This document shows positions 16,399 through 25,676 of a DNA stretch of 64,000 nucleotides, one piece after another. The notes beneath the pieces were generated by a model. It was not told the origin of the DNA. It did not search any database and saw nothing but the letters and a program-made list of their open reading frames with translations. Position 1 is the stretch's first letter. Each line of letters begins with the position of its first letter. Origin of the DNA: Aquilonibacter sp963820185 (lineage in GTDB: Bacteria > Vulcanimicrobiota > Vulcanimicrobiia > Vulcanimicrobiales > Vulcanimicrobiaceae). The position numbers were made by a program, and so were the translations under genes. The stretch is from the NCBI GenBank assembly GCA_963820185.1, contig CAWFYV010000007.1, forward strand, positions 434,001 to 498,000. Direction: 5' to 3'.

Positions 16399-16986
16399 AT
16401 GGACACGCAAGAATCAGCGTTCTGGCAGCACGATTACGCAGCGATGCTCGAACGCGCCAAGGACGAGCGGAAATTCGTACTCCTCGATGTTTTTAACCCC
16501 GGTTGAGGGGGATGCCAAGCGCTGGATGCCGTGACGTATCCACAAGACCTCGTCAAAGCCGCGATCACCGCGCACGCGATCCCCGTCCAAATCGACAACT
16601 CCGATCCGAAGAACCAGCAATTTCTCCATTCGATCCACGCCATTTGGACGCCGGATATTCGAGTGATCCACACGGACGGCTACGAGATGTATCGCTGGGA
16701 CGGCTTCTTGCCGCCATTCGAGTTCGTGGCGCGTTTGCAGTGCGCGTTCGGATTAGCGTTTCTGCGTTTGAAGCGCTGGGATGAAGCCGAGCGTTGCTAT
16801 CTCGACGTGCTGCGGCGCTTTTCGACCAGCTACGCGGCGCCCGAAGCGCAGTATTATCTTGGCGTCGCGCGTTACCGGCGCGATCCTGACAGCGACGAAT
16901 TGCCGACGCAGTGGGCCGAGTTGCGCTCGCGCTATCCGGCGAGCGAATACCGCGTGAAGCAGTCGTTTAAGGAGCTCCCGGAATAA
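16399..16986 (+). CDS. Thioredoxin-like protein with in-frame UGA in a UxxC motif (candidate selenoprotein)
   Basis: From ATG 16399 the frame encodes a normal thioredoxin-fold start (KFVLLDVFNPG), then TGA at codon 36 (16504-16506), then GGCQALDAVTYPQDL and on without interruption to TAA at 16984-16986. The TGA takes the place of the first Cys of the CxxC redox motif, giving U36-G-G-C39. The rest matches a thioredoxin-family layout: IWTPDIRVI, with the cis-Pro region, then DGFLPPFEF. A TPR-like helical tail follows (YLDVLRRF, APEAQYYLGVARY). Starting at the downstream GTG 16531 would remove the first strand, helix and active site. I read this as selenocysteine insertion in a reductase. No clear SECIS hairpin could be drawn by eye, so a nonsense mutation remains possible. 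Confidence 0.65.
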
Positions 16987-17009
16987 CATTCCCCCGTAAA
17001 GGAGAAGAC

Positions 17010-19028
17010 GTGAGAGCGCTTTCGTTTGCCGTTATTCTCATGCTTGTCTTATCAGGGTGTTCGCAATCGGGAGGATCGACCACCGCCGCATCGCCGGGTC
17101 CGAGCGGCGACTGGCTGAATCCCGGTTATAATCTCGGCGATAACCGCTACGTAACTTCGACGATCACACCGGACAATGTGGCGCAGCTCGCGCCGGCGTG
17201 GACGACGCAGATCGCCGATACCGGCGAACAGGAAGCGGCGCCGATCGTAACTGGCGGCACGATGTATGTCTCGACGCCGCACAATTCCGTGTTGGCGCTG
17301 GACGCCAAATCCGGCGCGCTGAAGTGGGATGCATCCTACACGCCGTCGGCGGTGCTGGATTTTGCGGTGAATCGCGGGGTCAGCATTGCAAACGGGAAGA
17401 TTTTCATCGCAACGCAAGATTGCCACGTGCGCGCGCTCGACGCCGGTACCGGAAAGCAGCTGTGGAGTACGGTGGGCTGTTCGCTGCAAGCGAACAACTG
17501 GTACTCGATGGCCACGTATGTCTACAACAACATGTTGCTCGTCGGTGTGGCCGGTGGTGACTTCGGCGGCAACGGCAGCGTCCAAGCGTTCAACATCGAC
17601 GACGGGAAGAAGCTTTGGCAATGGGACACGATTCCCGGCCCGGGTCAACCGGGGCACGAAACGTGGCCGGGCGATTCATGGAAACATGGTGGCGCCGCAC
17701 TTTGGGGCGGGCTCTCCGTCGATCCGGCGACGAGTACGCTGTACATCGCGCCGGGGAATCCCGCGCCCGACTTCTACAACGGCAGTCGCAAGGGCAAGAA
17801 CCTGTATGCCGATTCGGTCGTCGCGCTCGACATCTCGGGCGCGCAGCCCAAGCTGAAATGGTACTACCAAATCACCGACACCGATGTACACGACGCGGAT
17901 CCGGCGATGCCGCCCGTGCTCTTCGACAGCACCGCAAACGGGAAAACGCAGCAGCTCCTTGCCGAAGGCGACAAGGGCGGCAACTTCGTCATCCTCGATC
18001 GCACGAATGGCAGCGTGATTCATCGCCTTGCCGTTGCGCATCAAGAGGGATTGAACGAAGATCCTACACCAGAAGGCAAGAAAGCGTGCCCGAATCACGG
18101 CGGCGGCGTGGAGTGGAACGGCGGCGCCTACGATTCAACCACGAACTATTTCATCGTCCCGGTCACGCAAGAGTGCGGTGTCTTCTTTACGTACGCCGTG
18201 CAGCCACCGTGGCAGCAGGGCCAGAATTATCACGGCGGTCCGATGGCCAAACGCCAAGACGGCACGGGACTGGTCAACGCCGTTGATATTGGAAGCGGAA
18301 AGATCGTGTGGCAGACACCACTGCCCTATCCGGCGCAGGGCGGTGCGACACTGACCTCGACCGGTTTGACCTTCACGAGCGATCTCGCCGGCAATCTCTA
18401 CGCACTCGACACCAAGACCGGCAAGCAACTCTGGGCCTATGCGACGCACACGTCGATTGTCGCGCCGTTCTCGCTGTACACGACCGGCGGCCAGGAGTAT
18501 CTCGTCGTGGTTGGTGGCGAACCGGGGAACCAAAAGACGCCGAACGTGCCGGCAAGCAAAGGCGACTATGTGATGGCGTTTCGCGTTGGCGCGACGAGTC
18601 CAACCGCAAACGGCATCAACGGACAGGCGGCAACAATGGTCGAGGCCGCCAAGGGGGTCAAACAAGCCGGGAGCGTTCCGTACACGGTGGCACAAGTGCA
18701 AGCGGGCAAAGCTGCCTACACGCAAAATTGCTCCGCCTGTCATGGCGCGCAGTTGCAAGGCATTTCGGCACCGGCGCTCGTCGGCGCCGGCTTTGCCGCT
18801 ACCAAACTCAATGTTTCCGAAGTGCACCAAATCGTCACCAAACAGATGCCGCTCACCGCGCCGGGGACGCTCAGTCCAACGAAGTACGCAGCGATCATGG
18901 CGTATCTCATGGCCTCGAACTGCGTGAAGCCGGCCAGGCCCGCGGCGCCGTTTCCGCTGACAGATCGGCCCGCATTCAAGACGGTGGTGCTCGCGGGCCA
19001 GATTTGCTCCCAAAGCACAGGAGAGTAG
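17010..19028 (+). CDS. PQQ-dependent quinohaemoprotein dehydrogenase with C-terminal cytochrome c
   Basis: The start GTG 17010 follows AAAGGAG. It begins with a lipoprotein signal (VILMLVLSGC), followed by an eight-bladed PQQ beta-propeller with repeated blade motifs such as GALKWDASY, GKQLWSTVG, GKKLWQWDT and GKQLWAYAT. A class I cytochrome c domain follows with haem site CSACH (residues 574-578) and a KQMP methionine as likely sixth ligand. Such enzymes oxidise alcohols, aldoses or polyols outside the inner membrane and pass electrons to cytochrome c or quinone. The two-residue gap between signal and propeller typical of methanol dehydrogenases is replaced by a short Ser/Gly linker. The substrate is not readable. 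It lies downstream of the thioredoxin-like gene with a 23-bp gap, possibly co-transcribed. Confidence 0.88.
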   Translation: MRALSFAVILMLVLSGCSQSGGSTTAASPGPSGDWLNPGYNLGDNRYVTSTITPDNVAQLAPAWTTQIADTGEQEAAPIVTGGTMYVSTPHNSVLALDAKSGALKWDASYTPSAVLDFAVNRGVSIANGKIFIATQDCHVRALDAGTGKQLWSTVGCSLQANNWYSMATYVYNNMLLVGVAGGDFGGNGSVQAFNIDDGKKLWQWDTIPGPGQPGHETWPGDSWKHGGAALWGGLSVDPATSTLYIAPGNPAPDFYNGSRKGKNLYADSVVALDISGAQPKLKWYYQITDTDVHDADPAMPPVLFDSTANGKTQQLLAEGDKGGNFVILDRTNGSVIHRLAVAHQEGLNEDPTPEGKKACPNHGGGVEWNGGAYDSTTNYFIVPVTQECGVFFTYAVQPPWQQGQNYHGGPMAKRQDGTGLVNAVDIGSGKIVWQTPLPYPAQGGATLTSTGLTFTSDLAGNLYALDTKTGKQLWAYATHTSIVAPFSLYTTGGQEYLVVVGGEPGNQKTPNVPASKGDYVMAFRVGATSPTANGINGQAATMVEAAKGVKQAGSVPYTVAQVQAGKAAYTQNCSACHGAQLQGISAPALVGAGFAATKLNVSEVHQIVTKQMPLTAPGTLSPTKYAAIMAYLMASNCVKPARPAAPFPLTDRPAFKTVVLAGQICSQSTGE

Positions 19029-19067
19029 CCCAAGGCCGGCTCCCTGGGTATTGCATTTCGTTGGCTT

Positions 19068-19094
19068 ATTAGATTTAATAATATTCCATCTAAT
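19068..19094 (+). promoter_or_regulatory. Inverted repeat before padR (possible operator)
   Basis: ATTAGAT (19068-19074) and ATCTAAT (19088-19094) form an AT-rich inverted repeat ending at the start codon of the PadR gene, with centres 20 bp apart. PadR regulators often bind such palindromes in their own promoters; binding here is inferred. Confidence 0.45.
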
Positions 19095-19484
19095 ATGAGT
19101 CAGAAACCGACCAGCCCGGCCGAAGAAGTCCTGCGGGGCCCGATCAAATCCAAGACCGTCTTCCCGGTCCTGGTGCTCCACTTGCTGGCTGAGCAGCCCG
19201 ACCACGGCTCCGGCCTCATGGCCCGCATCGAGACGCTCTGTGCCGGCCTTCTCGCCGTGAATACGAACACGATCTATCCGCTGTTGCGGCGGTTAGAGGA
19301 GCGCGGATTCGTCGTCGGGGAGTGGGAGCATCCCACCAAACGCTCGCGCCGCTACTACCGCGTGACGGACGCCGGACGGGCACGACTCGATCGCATCAAG
19401 GACGGCATGCTTCCGTATCTGGATACGCTGGCGGGTTCTATCGCCCGACTGCGCAGCGAACTCTACAACATCGACGCCGCCTAA
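19095..19484 (+). CDS. PadR-family transcriptional regulator
   Basis: A 129-residue winged-helix protein. It has LHLLAEQPDHGSGLMARIE for the first helices, a recognition helix and wing in NTIYPLLRRLEERGFV and SRRYYRVTDAGRARL, and a short C-terminal dimerisation helix. PadR proteins repress adjacent genes and release DNA on ligand or acyl/phenolic effector binding. It stands 24 bases before the acyl-CoA dehydrogenase gene in the same direction, so it is the probable local regulator of the fatty-acid operon. Confidence 0.88.
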   Translation: MSQKPTSPAEEVLRGPIKSKTVFPVLVLHLLAEQPDHGSGLMARIETLCAGLLAVNTNTIYPLLRRLEERGFVVGEWEHPTKRSRRYYRVTDAGRARLDRIKDGMLPYLDTLAGSIARLRSELYNIDAA

Positions 19485-19508
19485 TCGGCGGAGGAGAATA
19501 CGACGAGG

Positions 19509-21329
19509 ATGAGCACCTACCAAGCCCCACTGCGCGACATGCAATTCGTTCTGCGCGAGCTCGCAGGCGTCGATGAAGTTGCGAAACTCCCCGGATTCGA
19601 AGACACGTCCGACGTGTGGGAATCGATTCTTGAAGAAGCGGGATCGTTTGCAACCGGTGTGCTCGATCCGCTCAATCGCGTTGCGGATAAGGAAGGCTGC
19701 ACGTGGAACAACGGCGCGGTCACCACGCCCAAAGGCTTCAAGGAAGCATATAAAAAGTTTGCCGACGCGGGCTGGATCGGACTTCCGGTTCCGGCGGAAT
19801 ACGGCGGCCAGGGATTGCCCTCGCTCTTGCTCGGCCCGACGCTCGAAATGTGGAACGCATCGAACATCGGCTTCGCCAACGGTCCGCTGCTCAATCAGGG
19901 CGCGATCGAAGCGATCGAACTCGTCGGCTCGCACGAGCAGAAGCAGAAGTGGATTCCCAATCTCGTCTCGGGCAAGTGGACCGGCACGATGAATCTCACC
20001 GAGCCGCAAGCCGGTTCGGACCTTGCGCAAGTGCGCGCCAAAGCCGTTCCGCAGGGCGATCACTATCTGCTCACCGGCGAGAAGATCTTCATTACGTTCG
20101 GTGAGCACGACCTGGCCGAGAACATCGTACACCTGGTGCTCGCGCGTCTTCCCGATGCCCCCGAAGGCGTGAAGGGCATTTCGCTCTTCATCGTGCCCAA
20201 GGTGCTCGTTAACGACAACGGCTCGCTCGGCGAAGTCAACGACGTCGTCTGTGCCGGGATCGAGCACAAGCTCGGCATCAACGGCAACCCGACCTGCACG
20301 ATGAAGTTCGGTGAGAAGGGTAAAGGCGCCGTCGGCTATTTGATCGGCGAAGCCAACCGCGGCCTCGAGTATATGTTCATCATGATGAACGCAGCGCGCT
20401 TCTCGGTCGGCGTGCAAGGCTACGCCGTTGCCGATCGCGCGTACCAACACTCGCTCGAGTATGCCAAGGAGCGCGTGCAGATGGCTGATGCGGCTACGCG
20501 CGACAAGACGCCGGTGCGCATCATCCAGCATCCCGACGTGCGTCGCATGCTGATGTGGCAGAAGGCGAACCTCGAAGCGATGCGTGCGCTCTCGTATGTC
20601 ACCGCGGCCTCGCTCGACTTCGCCAACAAGCATCCAGACGAGAAAGTGCGCAAGGAGCATAAGGCGTTCATCGAGTTGATGATTCCGATCGTCAAGGGCT
20701 GGTGCACGGAAACCGGCGTGGACCTGTGCTCGGTCGCGTTGCAAGTCTTCGGCGGCGCCGGCTACATCGAAGAGACCGGCATTGCGCAACAGTACCGCGA
20801 CGTGCGCATCACGACGATCTACGAAGGCACGACCGGCATTCAGGCGCTCGACCTCGTCGGCCGTAAGCTCATTCGTGACATGGGCGCGACGGCGACGGTC
20901 GTCATCAAGCAGATGGAGAAGTTTGCTAAGGAAGCGGCCGCGCATGAGAACGCCGACGTGAAGGCGATCGGCGAAGGGCTCCTCAAGAGCATCGCGTCGC
21001 TTGCGGAAGTCTCGCAATGGATCGGCATGAATGCGATGGGCGATCTGCGCAAAGCCTTTGCATGCTCAGTGCCGTACCTCAAGTTGTGGGGCGTCGTCGC
21101 GGGCGGCTGGCAGATGGCGCGCGCAGCGAAGGTCGCGGCCGAGAAGATCGCCGCCGGAGATAAAGATCCATTCTATCCGGCCAAGATCACGACCGCGAAG
21201 TTCTATGCGTCGCACGTGCTCACGCAAGGCGCGTGGTACAAGCGGCAAATCATCGACGGCTCGGGCGACGTGATGACGCTGCCCGAAGATGCATTCGAAC
21301 TCGATCGTAAGACGGTGGTAACAGCATAG
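19509..21329 (+). CDS. Acyl-CoA dehydrogenase (large FadE-like)
   Basis: At 606 residues it belongs to the longer acyl-CoA dehydrogenases, with a C-terminal extension, as in DmdC/FadE5-type enzymes. Motifs: YGGQGLPSLLLG, MNLTEPQAGSDLAQVRAKA (flavin and substrate contacts), KIFITFGEHD, NAARFSVGVQGYAVADRAYQ, and VFGGAGYIEETGIAQQYRD near the FAD-binding C-terminal helices. It catalyses the first, FAD-dependent step of beta-oxidation. A GGAGGAG precedes the start. It leads fadJ by two bases and fadA beyond that, forming a complete beta-oxidation cycle; chain-length preference cannot be told. Confidence 0.92.
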   Translation: MSTYQAPLRDMQFVLRELAGVDEVAKLPGFEDTSDVWESILEEAGSFATGVLDPLNRVADKEGCTWNNGAVTTPKGFKEAYKKFADAGWIGLPVPAEYGGQGLPSLLLGPTLEMWNASNIGFANGPLLNQGAIEAIELVGSHEQKQKWIPNLVSGKWTGTMNLTEPQAGSDLAQVRAKAVPQGDHYLLTGEKIFITFGEHDLAENIVHLVLARLPDAPEGVKGISLFIVPKVLVNDNGSLGEVNDVVCAGIEHKLGINGNPTCTMKFGEKGKGAVGYLIGEANRGLEYMFIMMNAARFSVGVQGYAVADRAYQHSLEYAKERVQMADAATRDKTPVRIIQHPDVRRMLMWQKANLEAMRALSYVTAASLDFANKHPDEKVRKEHKAFIELMIPIVKGWCTETGVDLCSVALQVFGGAGYIEETGIAQQYRDVRITTIYEGTTGIQALDLVGRKLIRDMGATATVVIKQMEKFAKEAAAHENADVKAIGEGLLKSIASLAEVSQWIGMNAMGDLRKAFACSVPYLKLWGVVAGGWQMARAAKVAAEKIAAGDKDPFYPAKITTAKFYASHVLTQGAWYKRQIIDGSGDVMTLPEDAFELDRKTVVTA

Positions 21330-21331
21330 TT

Positions 21332-23449
21332 ATGGCCTTCATCACCACGCAAGATCACGACGGCGTGCGCGTTATCACGCTCGATCACCCGCCCGTCAAC
21401 TCGCTCTCGTACGCGCTCTCAGGCGAGCTTGTTCCGATCGTCGAGGCCGCGTCCGCCGACACAAGCGTCACGGCAGTCGTATTCATCGGAGCGAACGGAC
21501 AATTCTCGGGCGGTGCCGACATCAACGATTTTGGCACCGTGCCGACGCCCGAGACCAAGACGATTCGTGACGTGATCGCCGCCGTCGAGAAGAGCGACAA
21601 GACGTTCGTTGCCGCGATCGAAAAGATGGCGCTTGGCGGCGGTTTCGAACTCGCGCTCGCCTGCGATTATCGCGTTGCGCTGGCCGATGCGAAAGTTGGG
21701 CTGCCCGAGATCAAGATCGGACTCTTGCCCGGCGCGGGTGGCACACAACGTTTGCCGCGTCTGATCGGCGGCCAAGACGCGCTCGACATGATGCTCAAGG
21801 GCCGCAACGTCAAGATGGACGAGGCCAAGGAAAAGGGCATCATCGATCAGGTCGTTGAGAAAGATCTCCTCAATGCCGCGATCGACCTGGCGCGAAAAGG
21901 CGGCAAGCGCCGCATCTCGCAACGCAAGCCGTTCATCGGCAAGGGCATTGATGATAAGGCGCTGCCGTTCATCGTCTCGCAAGCGCACAAGATGGTGCCG
22001 CCCGAAGACAACGGTGGCTACGCCGCGCACAAGCTGATCGACGCGGTGGAGGCGGCGTTCGAGTTGCCGTTCGAATTCGGCCTTGCGCGCGAAGGGCGGC
22101 TGTTCTTACAGCTTGCGCGCTCCGCGCCATCGGCTGCCTTGCGTCACGTCTTCTTTGCCGAGCGCGAGCTTTCGAAGATTCCGGATCTTCCGGCAGCCAA
22201 ACCGCTGGACGTCAAGAAAGCCGGCGTTATCGGTGCGGGCACGATGGGCACCGGCATCGCGATCACCTTCGCGCAGGCCGGCATTCCGGTGCATGTAATC
22301 GATTCTAACGACTTGGCGGTCGAAAAAGCCAAGCAGACGGTCATGGGCATGTTCATGTATCAGGTCCAGAAGGGCCGCATGACGCAAGAAGAAGCGTGGA
22401 AGCTGGGTCAGGCGGTGCAGTTCACCGACGACTACAATGAGCTTGCCGATGCCGACGTCGTGGTTGAAGCCGTCTTCGAAAACATGGACGTCAAGAAAGA
22501 AGTCTTCGCGAAGCTCGACGGGATCGTCAAGCCCGAAGGCATCTTAGCCTCGAATACATCGACGCTTGATATCGACGAGATGGCCGCAGCCACCAAGCGC
22601 CCGGACAAAGTGATCGGCCTGCACTTCTTCGTGCCGGCAAACATCATGCCGTTGCTCGAAATCGTGCGCGGCAAGGATACGTCGCCGGAAACGATCGCCA
22701 CCGCGTTCAAACTCGCCAAGACACTGCGCAAGACGGCGGTGCTGGCGCGCAACGCATTCGGATTCATCGGCAATCGGATGATCTTCGATTACAGCGCGGC
22801 GGCCGGCGCATTGGCAGAAGAGGGCGTTTCGCCCGCGCGGATCGATGCCGTCGCCAAGAAATTCGGCTTCCCGATGGGACCGTTCGCGATGAGCGACCTC
22901 TCAGGCATCGATGTTGGCTGGCGCATCCTGCAAGAGCGCCCCGACATGGCCAAGAGCCGCAGCAATGTGATCAATCGTTTGGTCGAGATGAATCGGCTTG
23001 GACAAAAAACCGGTTCGGGCTACTTCAAGTACGACAAAAACGTCGGCAAAGGACGCGAGCCGATTCCCGATCCCACGGTTGATGCGCTTTTTGCAGAAGA
23101 AGCCAAGAAGGCCGGTATCAAGCCGCGTGAAGTCCGCGACAGTGAGATTCTCGAGCGCCTGGTGTATGCGCTTGTCAATCGCGGTGCATACTTGCTCGAA
23201 GAGGGCATCGCAATTCGCCCAGGTGACATCGACATCGTCTACATCTACGGTTACGGCTTCCCGCCGCATCGTGGCGGCCCGATGTGGTACGCCGATGAAG
23301 TCGGCCTCAAGGACGTCTACGACAAGGTCGTCGCGTTTGGTTGGCAGCCTGCGCCATTACTAAAGAAACTCGCTGAATCAAACGGCAAGTTCGCCGACCT
23401 CGTTACTACCAAGAGCCCGAAGGGCCAAGGAGAATTAGCTCATGCGTGA
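21332..23449 (+). CDS. fadJ: Bifunctional enoyl-CoA hydratase / 3-hydroxyacyl-CoA dehydrogenase
   Basis: The 705-residue multifunctional beta-oxidation protein has the hydratase/isomerase domain first (FSGGADINDFG, then ALGGGFELALACDYRVA and GLLPGAGGTQRLPRLIG). The NAD-binding dehydrogenase domain follows (GVIGAGTMGTGIAITFAQAG, SNTSTLDIDEMA, GLHFFVPANIMPLLEIV) and then the C-terminal 3HCDH domain (RNAFGFIGNRM). Together these hydrate enoyl-CoA and oxidise the product to 3-ketoacyl-CoA. The gene overlaps fadA by 8 bp. fadB and fadJ types are hard to separate by eye; the symbol names the function. Confidence 0.93.
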   Translation: MAFITTQDHDGVRVITLDHPPVNSLSYALSGELVPIVEAASADTSVTAVVFIGANGQFSGGADINDFGTVPTPETKTIRDVIAAVEKSDKTFVAAIEKMALGGGFELALACDYRVALADAKVGLPEIKIGLLPGAGGTQRLPRLIGGQDALDMMLKGRNVKMDEAKEKGIIDQVVEKDLLNAAIDLARKGGKRRISQRKPFIGKGIDDKALPFIVSQAHKMVPPEDNGGYAAHKLIDAVEAAFELPFEFGLAREGRLFLQLARSAPSAALRHVFFAERELSKIPDLPAAKPLDVKKAGVIGAGTMGTGIAITFAQAGIPVHVIDSNDLAVEKAKQTVMGMFMYQVQKGRMTQEEAWKLGQAVQFTDDYNELADADVVVEAVFENMDVKKEVFAKLDGIVKPEGILASNTSTLDIDEMAAATKRPDKVIGLHFFVPANIMPLLEIVRGKDTSPETIATAFKLAKTLRKTAVLARNAFGFIGNRMIFDYSAAAGALAEEGVSPARIDAVAKKFGFPMGPFAMSDLSGIDVGWRILQERPDMAKSRSNVINRLVEMNRLGQKTGSGYFKYDKNVGKGREPIPDPTVDALFAEEAKKAGIKPREVRDSEILERLVYALVNRGAYLLEEGIAIRPGDIDIVYIYGYGFPPHRGGPMWYADEVGLKDVYDKVVAFGWQPAPLLKKLAESNGKFADLVTTKSPKGQGELAHA

Positions 23450-24629
23450 GGCGGCTATCGTCTCAGCGGCGCGCACGCCGATCGGGCGCGCATTCCGCGG
23501 TGCATTCAATCAAACCCCAGGCGCGACCATGGCGGGCTACGTCGTGGGCGAAGCGATCAAGCGCGCCGGCGTCGATCCGGCCGAAGTCGAAGATGTCGTG
23601 ATCGGTTCGGGCTTGCCCGAAGGCGCGACCGGCAACAACATCGGACGCACGGCTGCGCTGCGCGCGGGTTGTCCCGTGACCGTGTCGGGTCAAACCGTCA
23701 GCCGGTATTGCGCGTCGGGACTCGATGCGATTGCGGCGGCTGCTAAGCGCGTCATCGTCGATAACGCCGATGTCGCCGTCGGTGGCGGCGTCGAGTCGAT
23801 CTCGATGGTGCAGAACTACCTCAACATGGAGTTCTATACTGAGGATTGGCTGCTGCGCCACACGCCCGATGTGTACATGCCGATGCTTTACACGGCCGAT
23901 AACGTGGCGAAGAAGTACAACATCTCGCGCGAGTCGCAAGATCAGTACGCGCTGCAAAGTCAGCAGCGTACCGCCGAAGGACAGAAGGCCGGCCGGTTCG
24001 ACAAAGAGATCGTCGATCTCGCGAGCTGGAAGTACGTGCAGGACAAAGATTCGGGCAAGGTGACCGAAGAGCAGGTCGTGCTGAAACGCGACGAAGGCAA
24101 TCGTCCGGACACGACGCTCGAAGGGCTCTCGCAACTCAAAGGCGCGGTGCCCGGCATCAAAGACACGACGATTACCGCCGGCAACTCGTCGCAGCTGAGC
24201 GACGGCGCGGCTGCGGTCGTGATTATGGATTCGAAACTCGCGGAAAAGCGCGGCCTCGAACCGCTCGGTTTCTATCGCGGCTTTGCGGTTGCGGGTTGCG
24301 AGCCGGGCGAGATGGGCATCGGACCGGTCTTTGCCGTGCCGAAACTGCTCAAGGCGCACGGTCTCACGATCGATGACATCGGCCTGTGGGAGCTCAACGA
24401 AGCGTTCGCCGTGCAAACGGTGTACTGTCGCGACACGTTGGGCATTCCGAACGACCGCTTCAACGTCGACGGCGGCGCGATCTCGATCGGCCATCCGTAC
24501 GGCATGAGCGGTGCGCGTATGACGATGCACGCACTGATCGAAGGCAAGCGCCGCGGCGTCAAGTACGTTGTCGTGACGATGTGTATCGGCGGCGGCATGG
24601 GCGCCGCAGGCCTCTTTGAGGTTGCTTAG
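23442..24629 (+). CDS. fadA: Acetyl-CoA acyltransferase (3-ketoacyl-CoA thiolase)
   Basis: A thiolase of 395 residues that releases acetyl-CoA in the last beta-oxidation step. The catalytic Cys is in SRYCASGLDAIAAAA, the active-site His in DGGAISIGHPYGMSGARM, and the second Cys in VTMCIGGGMGAAGLFE. The N-terminus AAIVSAARTPIGRAFRG is standard. It overlaps the upstream gene and is followed by a terminator at 24644, so it closes the padR-fadE-fadJ-fadA unit. Confidence 0.94.
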   Translation: MREAAIVSAARTPIGRAFRGAFNQTPGATMAGYVVGEAIKRAGVDPAEVEDVVIGSGLPEGATGNNIGRTAALRAGCPVTVSGQTVSRYCASGLDAIAAAAKRVIVDNADVAVGGGVESISMVQNYLNMEFYTEDWLLRHTPDVYMPMLYTADNVAKKYNISRESQDQYALQSQQRTAEGQKAGRFDKEIVDLASWKYVQDKDSGKVTEEQVVLKRDEGNRPDTTLEGLSQLKGAVPGIKDTTITAGNSSQLSDGAAAVVIMDSKLAEKRGLEPLGFYRGFAVAGCEPGEMGIGPVFAVPKLLKAHGLTIDDIGLWELNEAFAVQTVYCRDTLGIPNDRFNVDGGAISIGHPYGMSGARMTMHALIEGKRRGVKYVVVTMCIGGGMGAAGLFEVA

Positions 24630-24643
24630 GCCCCCCGGTTAAC

Positions 24644-24682
24644 AAGACCCAGGTGGTTACCAAGCCTGGGTCTTATCTTTTG
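24644..24682 (+). terminator. Rho-independent terminator after fadA
   Basis: AAGACCCAGG (24644-24653) pairs perfectly with CCTGGGTCTT (24665-24674) around an 11-base loop, followed by a T-rich stretch ending at 24682. It overlaps the leader of the next gene (ATG 24686). Confidence 0.85.
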
Positions 24683-24685
24683 TCC

Positions 24686-25676
24686 ATGAATCTGTTGCTC
24701 GCGGCGCTTCTGCTCGCGAATACGATGGTGCTCTACGACAGGCCGTCGTGGACGGTCGGCATCGATTCGCGCACGACCGATCAATGGCTGGCGGAAGCCC
24801 CCGGTGCGGTCTTTGCTACCAGTCGCGGAAACCTCGTCGCCATCGATAGTGACACGGGCAACGTGCGCTGGAAATCGACGCTGCAGGCGCAAGGCGCGCC
24901 AGCCGTGACGCGTGGTACGATCGTCGCGTTCGACAATCAAACGAGCCAACTTTGCGGATTCTCGGCGCGCGGTGAGCGACGTTGGTGCCGAGACCTCGGT
25001 CTGTACTACCGAGATGGTACGGTCTTCGGATTGGGCGGTAACCTCGTCGCCATCTCTTCAAATGCCGGTTGGGTGTTTTTTTGACGCAGCCACCGGTCGC
25101 GCGGTGGCATCGGCAGCAGATGCCGACACACTCGTCGGTAGCGACGGGCGCTATGTGTGGTTTACGGTACGCGAGGGTGGGATCAAAGGGCTCGATCTCA
25201 ACACGAATCGCACGTTCGTCATGCACAACCAGATCGAGCGCGGGCAAGCTATTGCCGAACATAATCGCGCGGTTGCCGTGATTGGTGGGCGCCTGACGTT
25301 GATCGACTTGCATACGCAGCAAAGCTCGCCACTGCACATCGACGGTCGCTGGATTGGTGGTCCGGTGGATGGAAAAATCTTCATCGAACGCGGCGATGGT
25401 CTGTATCTTCAGTCCATCGATCCTGGGGCAACGGCATTTCGCGTTGCCGGTTACAAGAGCGAAGCACGCTACGTCACGAGCGACCGATCGGTCGGGTACG
25501 TTGGGCTCCGCGACGGCACGATGCTCGTCATCGATCTCGATCGTGACCGGCTCTTGCACCGATATGCGACGGGCTGCAATTTCTACGAGGGCGTTACTGC
25601 AAGCGGCAACTCGGCGGTCGTCCACTGCGACGCAGGGACGCAATCGCAACTCGTTGGGTTTACGCGCGAACGCTAG
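24686..25676 (+). pseudogene. PQQ-like beta-propeller protein, frameshifted at a T7 run
   Basis: From ATG 24686 the frame gives a signal peptide (MNLLLAALLLANTMVLYDR) and propeller blades (AVFATSRGNLVAIDSDTGNVRWKS, TVFGLGGNLVAISSN), then stops at TGA 25082-25084. The stop follows directly on seven thymines (25076-25082). With six T the frame would continue VFFDAATGRAVAS into the +1 frame, which is open to 25676 and encodes more blades (GGRLTLIDLHTQQ, GLRDGTMLVIDLDRD). The intact product would be about 330 residues, exported. Slippage or a sequence error at the T run could hide a working gene. Confidence 0.75.

Noticed and set aside
16504..16560. SECIS hairpin downstream of the UGA
   Set aside because: Only short stems (such as CCA/TGG) and a direct repeat were found by eye; I do not claim a SECIS without folding.
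19293..21017. 574-codon minus-strand ORF opposite the acyl-CoA dehydrogenase
   Set aside because: It is the antisense of a clearly recognised gene; its sequence has no protein-like motif.
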